A DNA stretch of 23,042 nt from a virus: positions 1 to 23,042 of the IMG/VR virus record IMGVR_UViG_3300028025_001779, one strand, 5' to 3'. Shown here piece after piece: positions 1 through 7,943 of the stretch (the first letter of the stretch is position 1; each line of letters begins with the position of its first letter). The notes below the pieces were generated by a model. The model did not search any database and was not told where the DNA came from. It saw only the letters and a list, made by a program, of their open reading frames with translations. The translations under genes and the position numbers were made by a program.

Positions 1-455
1 CTGCTGCTGACATCCGTGTTGCAGTTGCAAAGTTGCGCACTAACAAGGCTTCAGGACGTAAGGGTTCACTTTACTGGTGTGGTATTCACCCAGAAGTTTC
101 CCACGACCTTCGTGCCGAAACTGGTGCTGCTTCATGGCGTAACCCACACGAGTACCAGAGCAATGATGCAATCTGGGCTGGCGAAATTGGTCAGTTTGAA
201 GGTGCTTACTTCATTGAGTCTCCTCGTCTACGTAAGGGCAACGATGGTGCTTCAAGCATCCCTGTTTACCGTACGTTCCTATGTGGACAGCAAGCACTTG
301 CTGAGGCTGTTGCCGAAGAACCACACGTGGTTATCGGTCCAGTCGTAGACAAGTTGATGCGTCAGCGTCCAATCGGTTGGTACGGTGTTCTAGGACACGC
401 AGTATACCGTCAGGAAGCGCTATACCGCATTGAGTCTGCTTCAAGCATTGCTTAA
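1..455 (+). CDS. Major capsid protein, N4-gp56-like family (3' end only)
   Basis: The reading frame is open through the left edge of the window (first full codon at base 3) and ends at TAA 453-455, so only the last ~151 residues are present. The protein forms the icosahedral head shell. The visible part resembles the C-terminal half of N4-gp56 family capsid proteins: a stretch like 'LYWCGIHPEVSHDLR' followed by 'WAGEIGQFEGAYFIESPRL', then a Gln/Ala helix region and an aromatic-rich C-terminus ('RPIGWYGVLGHAVY'). The family call rests on recalled motif pattern and on its position ahead of tail and lysis genes. A long hairpin follows directly, as is common after highly expressed capsid genes. 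A TTG at 33 is in frame but is internal, not a start. Another HK97-fold capsid family is the main alternative. Confidence 0.72.
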   Translation, partial: AADIRVAVAKLRTNKASGRKGSLYWCGIHPEVSHDLRAETGAASWRNPHEYQSNDAIWAGEIGQFEGAYFIESPRLRKGNDGASSIPVYRTFLCGQQALAEAVAEEPHVVIGPVVDKLMRQRPIGWYGVLGHAVYRQEALYRIESASSIA

Positions 456-465
456 TTAGCGACAC

Positions 466-509
466 TAATCTCATCCCTAAGTCATATAACGGGCTTAGGG
501 ATGGGGTTA
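466..509 (+). terminator. Hairpin behind the capsid gene, probable terminator
   Basis: Bases 466-481 pair with 494-509 in a 16-bp stem (two G-T wobbles, no mismatch) around a 12-nt loop. The core arms are CATCCCTAAG and CTTAGGGATG. Only a short T-rich tail (TATGTTT) follows, so it may be a leaky terminator or an RNA-stabilising 3' structure that sets capsid mRNA above the downstream genes. Confidence 0.6.
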
Positions 510-535
510 TGTTTCTAAACTAGAAGGAAAACATA

Positions 536-787
536 ATGGCTTATCTATTCGCACCACCCACAGTGGACCAAGGACCAGCAGGTGGTGGCTGGTTATTCTG
601 GCGGTACACACTAAAGCGTGGGATTACCGTCTACAAGATTGGTAACGAGTGGTACGAAGAACAGTACCCTTGGCAAGATGACCTAGACCAAGCCAGTGTT
701 GTTTACCTAGGTGGACATGAATACGAAGTAACATTAGCCGAAAAGAATGACCTTGAAACTGCTGGTTACACGGTGAGTACAGTATGA
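536..787 (+). CDS. Small phage protein of unknown function (83 aa)
   Basis: Starts at ATG 536 with a good ribosome-binding site (AAGGAAA, about 7 nt upstream), the first gene after the capsid hairpin. The 83-residue product is acidic and aromatic-rich, with a Gly/Pro N-terminus ('GPAGGGWLFWRY') and Trp-Tyr pairs ('NEWYEEQYPW'). No signal peptide or membrane segment is visible. The end resembles a small beta-domain ('VVYLGGHEYEVTLAEKNDLE'). It overlaps the next gene by ATGA, so the two are probably translated together. Its place between capsid and fibre genes suggests a virion or assembly role, but I do not recognise the family. Confidence 0.8.
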   Translation: MAYLFAPPTVDQGPAGGGWLFWRYTLKRGITVYKIGNEWYEEQYPWQDDLDQASVVYLGGHEYEVTLAEKNDLETAGYTVSTV

Positions 788-1010
788 GCCTGTTAGAATC
801 GTTGACTGTTGTATCGTTAGCCCTAGGTATCATTGCCTTGCTAGGCAAGTGGTTAGTTGTTAACCCATTAAAGTCTTACATTAAAGAACAGACATATCCT
901 ATCCAGCCTACGGCTAATGGTGGTCGCAGTCTTCCAGACATTGCCCGTACGGTGGACAGGATTGAAAAGCGTTTAGATGAGCACATTACATTACATCTTA
1001 AGGATGAACT

Positions 1011-1014
<4 letters not shown>
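784..1014 (+). CDS. Small membrane-anchored protein, unknown function (76 aa)
   Basis: ATG 784 overlaps the previous stop (ATGA). Residues about 5-28 form a single hydrophobic segment ('LTVVSLALGIIALLGKWLVV'), followed by a soluble charged part whose end is likely helical ('DIARTVDRIEKRLDEHITLHL'). This layout, one N-terminal membrane helix and a short coiled-coil-like tail, is seen in small phage proteins and some holin-like proteins. The lysis cassette lies about 9 kb away, so a virion or connector role is as likely as a holin. It ends in an ATGA overlap with the next gene. Confidence 0.78.
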
Positions 1015-3033
<2,019 letters not shown>

Positions 3034-3034
<1 letters not shown>

Positions 3035-3201
3035 TGGATGATTTAATTTGGTATGACATAACTTGCCACACAGATGGTTGCAAACATCAAGACGTAACTA
3101 TTCATGGTCAGGGTCCAGAGAACACAACATTTATGTGTGGTCCTTGCGGTGGCATGGTAGATGATTGGATAGTTTCAGAGGACCAGACAGATGGCTTGTA
3201 G
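3034..3201 (+). CDS. Small four-cysteine, probably zinc-binding protein (55 aa)
   Basis: I place the start at ATG 3034, which shares its A with the fibre's TAA stop (TAATG). An in-frame ATG at 3016 lies inside the fibre's last codons and is less likely. The 55-residue product has C-x4-C ('CHTDGC') and C-x2-C ('CGPC') pairs about 24 residues apart, the arrangement of a small zinc ribbon, in an acidic protein. Its last codons overlap the next small Cys-rich gene. Function unknown; a virion or assembly role is suggested only by position. Confidence 0.7.
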
Positions 3202-3286
3202 AACAGGTTGCCCTACCCAGGACTGCGAATCATACGCAGACTGCTGTAAGGGTGTAGCAATTAATAAGTCCTCACTACGACCATAG
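3191..3286 (+). CDS. Very small Cys-rich protein, paralogous to the N-terminus of the gene at 4363
   Basis: A 31-codon gene starting at ATG 3191 inside the previous gene's last codons and ending at TAG 3284-3286, with an AGAGGA ribosome site about 9 nt upstream. The product begins 'MACRTGCPTQDCESYADCC'; the gene at 4363 begins 'MACRSGCPTQDHDSWGDC', so the two are clearly related. The overlap with the upstream stop is the same in both places (ATGGCTTGTAGAA, where the upstream gene ends Gly-Leu-stop). It may be a real micro-protein with six cysteines or a truncated remnant of a duplication; the intact start and ribosome site favour expression. Confidence 0.6.
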   Translation: MACRTGCPTQDCESYADCCKGVAINKSSLRP

Positions 3287-3308
3287 TGTAGTGTGCTAGG
3301 ATAATAGC

Positions 3309-4373
3309 ATGGTTAAGATTGCAGTCTATGCTATAGCAAAAAATGAATCCAAACATGTCAAGCAATGGGTAGAGGCAACCAAAGGTGCCGATGTCCGAAT
3401 TGTCCTAGATACTGGGTCAGAAGATAACACCTATGACCTACTCCAGAAATACCCCGTAGAAGCCCACAGAGCCACGCTAAGCGACTTTAGGTTTGATGTG
3501 GCTAGGAACATGGCACTTGACCTTGTACCTGCTGACGTGGACGTGTGTGTCGTTTTAGACATGGACGAGATTCCTGACCCTGACTTCTTTGACAAGATAA
3601 GACAGGCTTGGAAGCCAGATACCGATAGGGCTTGGGTCATGTGTGACACAGGCAATGTCTGGGCTAGTAACACTCGTGCCCATTCAAGACATGGGTATAG
3701 GTGGAAGTATCCATGCCATGAAGTTATCGTACCTCTTGGTACAGACAACTCAATAGTAGTTGAAACTTCAATTACCCATAAACCTGATAACGATAAACCT
3801 CGTAGCAGTTACCTTCCACTATTAGAACTTGGTCACGAAGAAGACCCAACAGACCATCGCATGATTGTCTACCTAGCCCGTGAGTATTACTTCAAGGGTA
3901 TGTGGCAAGAACTTATTGATGTAGGCAAGAAACTAGAAGACATCCCTGGTTGGAATGTTGAACGTGCTCAGACTTGGCGAGGCATAGGCGAAGCCTATTG
4001 CAAGTTAGGTAATGACCTAGAGGGTCTGCACTGGTTGCAGCGTGGTGTTGAAGAATCACCAGATGACTTAGAGGCTTGGTTCCCGTTAGCGTTTTACTAC
4101 TACGAACGCAAGATGTGGAATCACTGTTATCAAACAGCAATGACCGTTGAGACTGTTAAGTCTCAGGGTAATGCACACTATATTGCTGACTCATCAATGT
4201 CTTGGAGAATGTACGACTTACTTTCCATTGCGTGTTGGAACCTAGGCAAGAAGGGTTCTGCTAAAAAGTATGCACGCAAAGCAGTTGAACTTAATCCAGA
4301 CGATGAACGTCTAGTTAAAAACTATGACTTCATTATGACACAGACTGCAAAGGATTACAAGAATGGCTTGTAG
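3309..4373 (+). CDS. Glycosyltransferase family 2 domain with C-terminal TPR-like repeats
   Basis: A 354-residue protein, start ATG 3309 with an AGGA site 7 nt upstream. The N-terminal ~200 residues follow the GT-A pattern: 'AIAKNE' at 8-13 near the nucleotide-sugar pocket, 'VLDTGSEDNT' at 32-41, and a metal-binding DMDE motif at 84-87 after hydrophobic residues ('CVVLDMDEIPD'). From about residue 205 to the end are helical repeats with TPR character ('AREYYFKGMWQELIDVGKKL', 'AYCKLGNDLEGLHWLQRGV', 'KKYARKAVELNPDDERLV'). Related GT2-TPR proteins transfer sugars to proteins or glycans. Its place after the collagen fibre suggests a virion protein as substrate; DNA or host glycan modification are alternatives. 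The C-terminal codons overlap the next gene. Confidence 0.82.
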   Translation: MVKIAVYAIAKNESKHVKQWVEATKGADVRIVLDTGSEDNTYDLLQKYPVEAHRATLSDFRFDVARNMALDLVPADVDVCVVLDMDEIPDPDFFDKIRQAWKPDTDRAWVMCDTGNVWASNTRAHSRHGYRWKYPCHEVIVPLGTDNSIVVETSITHKPDNDKPRSSYLPLLELGHEEDPTDHRMIVYLAREYYFKGMWQELIDVGKKLEDIPGWNVERAQTWRGIGEAYCKLGNDLEGLHWLQRGVEESPDDLEAWFPLAFYYYERKMWNHCYQTAMTVETVKSQGNAHYIADSSMSWRMYDLLSIACWNLGKKGSAKKYARKAVELNPDDERLVKNYDFIMTQTAKDYKNGL

Positions 4374-4629
4374 AAGCGGATGCCCCACTCAAGACCACGA
4401 CTCTTGGGGTGATTGCCTAAGGGCATCAAACATACAGATGTCAACTGGAGATGCCAATGGCAACCTAGTTAGCAATGGTTGGACCAACAAGAAGTGGAAC
4501 AGCGAATTAAGTTTATACCGTGAAGCCCGTAAGCAGGGTATTCAACCAGAAGGAACTTCCACAGCCCAAATTCGTAAGGCTATGGATGTAAGCGACAAGA
4601 CAGGACACGCATATGGCTCAGCCCTCTAA
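4363..4629 (+). CDS. Conserved-looking actinophage protein with Cys-rich N-terminus (88 aa)
   Basis: Starts at ATG 4363, overlapping the glycosyltransferase stop by 11 nt, with AAAGGA about 9 nt upstream. Residues 1-18 carry three Cys ('MACRSGCPTQDHDSWGDC') and match the 31-residue protein at 3191. The remainder is soluble, with a segment 'KKWNSELSLYREARKQGIQP' and a predicted helix near the end ('TAQIRKAMDVSDKTG'). I recall similar proteins among freshwater actinophage late genes, without an assigned function. It overlaps the next gene by 17 nt. Confidence 0.78.
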   Translation: MACRSGCPTQDHDSWGDCLRASNIQMSTGDANGNLVSNGWTNKKWNSELSLYREARKQGIQPEGTSTAQIRKAMDVSDKTGHAYGSAL

Positions 4630-4834
4630 AGCAAAGATGGGTAAGAAAACACCAGGAGTTAACGCTAAGGCGTTGGCTTCTACCCGTAAGTCAGACAAGG
4701 CAGCAAACCCTAAGTCTCCAAGAAACCTTCGTGATATCAAGATTACGAAAGAACGCTTGGCATACGAAAAGGGATTTAATGACGCTATGAAAAAGAAGAA
4801 TAGTGGAAAAGTTTTAGGCGGAGGCACTTACTAA
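4613..4834 (+). CDS. Small lysine-rich basic protein (73 aa)
   Basis: ATG 4613, overlapping the previous gene by 17 nt; ends in a TAATG overlap with the next. The 73-residue product is very basic: Lys/Ala/Pro/Ser-rich residues 1-45, then a likely helix ('ITKERLAYEKGFNDAMKKK'). It is the first of five consecutive small Lys-rich proteins before the adaptor gene. Such proteins could bind the packaged genome or coat internal surfaces of the head, but there is no diagnostic domain. Confidence 0.75.
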   Translation: MAQPSKAKMGKKTPGVNAKALASTRKSDKAANPKSPRNLRDIKITKERLAYEKGFNDAMKKKNSGKVLGGGTY

Positions 4835-4986
4835 TGTGCGCTAACTGTGGGTGTAACCACATCAACTACCAACATGAAATGCCTACAATGCCAGGTTCGT
4901 ACAAGGGCATTGACAAGGTTAACTACAACATGCCGAAGGTACCAGCAGTTCCTGCTATGCCTCGCTCAACTAAGAAGGGTAAGTAA
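4834..4986 (+). CDS. Small Cys/Met/Pro-containing protein (50 aa)
   Basis: A 50-codon gene with its start inside the preceding stop (TAATG at 4832-4836) and stop TAA 4984-4986. The N-terminus has a tight cysteine cluster ('MCANCGCNHINY', C2, C5, C7) that could bind a metal, followed by a Met/Pro-rich basic tail ('NMPKVPAVPAMPRSTKKGK'). The coupling overlap, and the following gene beginning one base after its stop, support it as real. Function unknown. Confidence 0.68.
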   Translation: MCANCGCNHINYQHEMPTMPGSYKGIDKVNYNMPKVPAVPAMPRSTKKGK

Positions 4987-4987
4987 C

Positions 4988-5242
4988 ATGGCAATGAACA
5001 AACCAGGCAAGCCAATCGTAATAGCAAAGCCAAAGCCAAAAGTACCAGGTAAGCCAACACGACCAGGCGACAAACTAAACCCACTGCCAACAGTAGGTAA
5101 CAAGGCAAACAAAGACAAGAAGTTAAAAGACTTAAAACTTCAAATTGATAAGGCTAACAAAGCAAAGGCTCCAAAGATGAAAACAATGCCGATGCCAATG
5201 CCTAAGTCAAAGGCACCACGCAATACTAAGAGAGGTATGTAA
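4988..5242 (+). CDS. Lys/Pro-rich basic protein (84 aa)
   Basis: The frame is open from further upstream, but ATG 4988 (or 4994) has the ribosome site AGAAGGG at the right distance and avoids overlap with the 50-codon gene, so I start there. The product is low-complexity and basic, with 'KPKPKVPGKPTRPGDK' near the N-terminus, a possible short helix ('KDKKLKDLKLQIDKANKAKA') and a Met-Pro repeat ('MKTMPMPMPKSK'). Likely disordered. Nucleic-acid or capsid-interior binding is plausible but unproven. Confidence 0.68.
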   Translation: MAMNKPGKPIVIAKPKPKVPGKPTRPGDKLNPLPTVGNKANKDKKLKDLKLQIDKANKAKAPKMKTMPMPMPKSKAPRNTKRGM

Positions 5243-5244
5243 TC

Positions 5245-5670
5245 ATGGCAGCGAAACCAAAAGCAAAACCAGGTAAAGATTACATGAAGCCAGTTGGCGG
5301 AACCAAACAAAAAGGTTACATGGCTCCAGGTTCTGTTCTTAAGGGAACGGGAAGTTATAGTGCTCGTGGCAAAGTTGGAGAAAGTGCAACAAACAAAAAA
5401 GGAGTTAGTGCTTACTTTCTTGCCCAGGCACCAAATCAAAAATTGTTAAAGACTGGTATTAATCCAACTGCTATGAAGGCTACCGCTGGTAATCCTAAGC
5501 CAACTACTGCACAACTTGCTGCAGGTAAAAAGGCTAGTGCTACCGCTAAGGCTAACGCAGCCGCTAAAGCCAAGGCTAAGGCTGCTGCTGATAAGGCTGC
5601 AAAGTTAAAAGATGCTAAGACAGCAAAGAAGCCAACAACTGGCGTTTACAAGCGTAATCCAGGAAGTTAA
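5245..5670 (+). CDS. Histone H1-like Ala/Lys-rich basic protein (141 aa)
   Basis: ATG 5245 with AGAGGT upstream. Residues 1-75 are Gly/Lys/Pro-rich; residues about 88-132 are a run of Ala and Lys ('KASATAKANAAAKAKAKAAA', then 'KAAKLKDAKTAKKP') very like the DNA-binding tail of linker histone H1 and bacterial H1-like proteins. The composition implies DNA binding by charge, for example genome condensation in the head or protein ejected with the DNA. No folded domain is visible. It sits among other basic small genes between the glycosyltransferase and the adaptor. Confidence 0.75.
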   Translation: MAAKPKAKPGKDYMKPVGGTKQKGYMAPGSVLKGTGSYSARGKVGESATNKKGVSAYFLAQAPNQKLLKTGINPTAMKATAGNPKPTTAQLAAGKKASATAKANAAAKAKAKAAADKAAKLKDAKTAKKPTTGVYKRNPGS

Positions 5671-5672
5671 TT

Positions 5673-5939
5673 ATGGCAGTCAAGAAAGACCCACGTTTAG
5701 CACGTGCAGGTGTTTCTGGCTATAACCAGCCGAAGCGTACACCTGGACATCCAACAAAGTCACACGTTGTTGTGGCTAAAGAAGGAACACAGGTTAAGAC
5801 TATCCGCTTTGGTCAACAAGGTGTGACGGGTGATAGACAACCTACCGCAAGACAGGCTTCGTTTAAAGCCCGTCACGCTAAAAATATTGCAAAAGGCAAG
5901 ATGAGCGCAGCATACTGGGCAGACAAGGTTAAATGGTAA
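5673..5939 (+). CDS. Conserved small basic phage protein (88 aa)
   Basis: ATG 5673, two bases after the previous stop. The protein opens 'KKDPRLARAGVSGYNQPKRT', continues with 'KSHVVVAKEGTQVKTIRFGQ', and ends in a Lys/Arg helix and aromatic tail ('ARHAKNIAKGKMSAAYWADK'). This three-part pattern recurs in structural regions of marine and freshwater phages and in some large eukaryotic viruses, as far as I recall, without a known biochemical role. Unlike its low-complexity neighbours it looks like a folded, conserved protein. It ends in a TAATG overlap with the adaptor gene. Confidence 0.78.
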   Translation: MAVKKDPRLARAGVSGYNQPKRTPGHPTKSHVVVAKEGTQVKTIRFGQQGVTGDRQPTARQASFKARHAKNIAKGKMSAAYWADKVKW

Positions 5940-6838
5940 TGGCAACATTCGGTTCAATGACTGATGAGGTCGTACGTAAACTAGCAGGGTTTACGCTACG
6001 TCAAGACCGTCAGACACATCTCACTGCTGCAGTAAATGCAACAGCAACTAGCATCACTGTTGCCTCAGCAAACAACATCTCAACTGGCATTATCCAGATT
6101 GACGATGAACTAATCTACGTAGACTCTTACGACCGCAACAGTGGCGTACTTAGTATCCCACCTTATGGTCGTGGCTACAACGGTACACAACCTGCAACGC
6201 ACCAGAATGGTGCACGAGTTATTATCTCTCCTACATTCCCATCTGTGGATGTCAAGGGTGCAATCAATGAAACCATTGAAGCAGTATTCCCTGACCTATA
6301 CACCACAGGTACACACACCTTCTCGTTCTCTCCTGCTAAGTCAACCTATGCGTTGCCTGAAGAAGTAGAAACAGTATTGGCGGTTGCTTATGAAACTACT
6401 GGTCCTTCTAAAGAATGGCTTCCTGTTCGTGGTTATCGGGTTGACCCTATGGCTAATGTTGATTCTTTCAATTCTCGCAACAGCATTACTTTGCTATCTG
6501 GTGTTGAGTCTGGTCGCACTGTCCAAATTTTCTATACCTCTGCTCCTACCGTAATGGACTCAAACGATGATGACTTTGAAACAGTTACAGGTTTACCTGC
6601 ATCTTGCAAAGATGTCATTGTCCTTGGAGCATCCGCTCGTCTAGCATCATTCATTGACCCAGGACGCTTGACCTTTGGTTCTGCTGAGTCTGACCAACAG
6701 TCACAGATTGCTGGTCGTGCTTATGGTGCTGGTACTAACGCATCCAAATATCTTCTTGCCTTGTTTGATAAGCGTCTTGCTGAAGAGACACGTAAAATGC
6801 AAGACCGTAACCCAATCCGTATCCACTTCACCCGATAG
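5939..6838 (+). CDS. Head-tail adaptor / connector-like protein (299 aa)
   Basis: I choose ATG 5939, which overlaps the previous stop (TAATG), over the in-frame ATG two codons earlier. The N-terminus 'MTDEVVRKLAGF' resembles the first helix of gp6-like adaptor and tail-tube-A proteins. Residues about 27-90 form a beta-rich inserted domain ('TSITVASANNISTGIIQIDD' to 'IPPYGRGYNGT') of a type repeated in phage structural proteins; the fibre at 6846 has a similar one. The central part has alternating strands with 'YALPEEVETVLAVAYE', and the C-terminal helices ('DVIVLGASARLASFIDPGRL') also fit adaptors. It probably joins portal to tail. Confidence 0.55.
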   Translation: MATFGSMTDEVVRKLAGFTLRQDRQTHLTAAVNATATSITVASANNISTGIIQIDDELIYVDSYDRNSGVLSIPPYGRGYNGTQPATHQNGARVIISPTFPSVDVKGAINETIEAVFPDLYTTGTHTFSFSPAKSTYALPEEVETVLAVAYETTGPSKEWLPVRGYRVDPMANVDSFNSRNSITLLSGVESGRTVQIFYTSAPTVMDSNDDDFETVTGLPASCKDVIVLGASARLASFIDPGRLTFGSAESDQQSQIAGRAYGAGTNASKYLLALFDKRLAEETRKMQDRNPIRIHFTR

Positions 6839-6845
6839 GTAAATC

Positions 6846-7943
6846 ATGGCTCGTAATTATTCCTCTGTTGTTGAACCTAAAACACTAACCGCTAATGTCG
6901 GTACCAGTGATGTACAAATCACTCTTAACAATGTAACTGGTCTACCTAGTGCACCATATGTCTTAGTCCTTAATCCAGATACTGTAAAAGAAGAAGCAGT
7001 TCTAGTAACTGTTGACCAGACTGGTGTAACTTCTCCAACTCTAAAAGTAGAACGTGCCATTGAAGCACGTAGTGGCTTGGGTACTGCTCAAACTCACAGT
7101 GTTGGTAACATTGTTAAGCACATGATTGTTGGCTCTGACATGCAGATTGTGCATGACCACTTCAGTAACGACAACACGACCACTGGTACTGCGCATGGTG
7201 CAACTGGTGGTGTTGTTGGTCGTACCAATAGCCAAACCCTAACTAACAAAACAGTTAACCTAGCAGATAACACTTTAACTGGTACCAAAGCGCAATTCAA
7301 TGCGGCACTATCTGATGCTGACTTTGCCACCATTGGTGGCACGGAAACATTAACTGACAAGACTTTAACAAGTCCAGTAATTAATGGCGGTACACTTAAT
7401 GGTGGGGCTGCACTAACTGTTGATTCTACTGAACTGAATAAACTTGATGGAGTAACAACAACCGCAGCACAACTTAACTACATCAACACTACTACTTCTA
7501 ATGTTCAATCACAGTTAAATAGTGTGATTGTTAAAAATAATGACCAGGATGCTTCCATAAGTTCATTAAATTCTGCAGTAGATACTAAACTTCCTAAAGC
7601 AGGTGGAACAATAACTGGTAATCTTACGGTTAATTCAAATGCTACATTTGATGCTGTTGTTTATGTAGGAGCGGATAATCTTAGAGTTGATGGAGACATA
7701 ATTAGACCATGTGATGGTGGACAAGGAACTGTTAGTGTTACTTCTGGCGTACAAATTGTGTCCCACAGCCTTGGTAAAATACCATCTGCTGTTACATGTA
7801 CTCAACGTACCTCTGGTACTATTAGTCTTGCTCCAAGAATCTTTGTAGTTACAGACGTTAGTTCAAGTACTTTTTCATTATATGCTCTTGACACTGCTGG
7901 TAACAGGCAAACTGGAGCCTTCTGGTGGACGGCAGTAGGGTAA
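6846..7943 (+). CDS. Second tail fibre / collar protein (365 aa)
   Basis: ATG 6846 with AGGTAA upstream. Residues 1-90 are a beta domain like that in the preceding adaptor ('TANVGTSDVQITLNNVTGLP' to 'VERAIEARSGLGTAQTH'). Residues about 120-200 have fibre repeats built on 'LTNKTV', 'TLTDKTLTSPVINGG' and 'AALSDADFATIGG'. A heptad-like stretch ('VQSQLNSVIVKNNDQDASIS') and 'AGGTITGNLTVNSNATFD' follow. The last ~75 residues end 'FWWTAVG' and resemble the C-terminus of the collagen-like fibre, so the two may share a receptor-binding or trimerisation domain. The stop overlaps the next start (TAATG). Confidence 0.78.
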   Translation: MARNYSSVVEPKTLTANVGTSDVQITLNNVTGLPSAPYVLVLNPDTVKEEAVLVTVDQTGVTSPTLKVERAIEARSGLGTAQTHSVGNIVKHMIVGSDMQIVHDHFSNDNTTTGTAHGATGGVVGRTNSQTLTNKTVNLADNTLTGTKAQFNAALSDADFATIGGTETLTDKTLTSPVINGGTLNGGAALTVDSTELNKLDGVTTTAAQLNYINTTTSNVQSQLNSVIVKNNDQDASISSLNSAVDTKLPKAGGTITGNLTVNSNATFDAVVYVGADNLRVDGDIIRPCDGGQGTVSVTSGVQIVSHSLGKIPSAVTCTQRTSGTISLAPRIFVVTDVSSSTFSLYALDTAGNRQTGAFWWTAVG

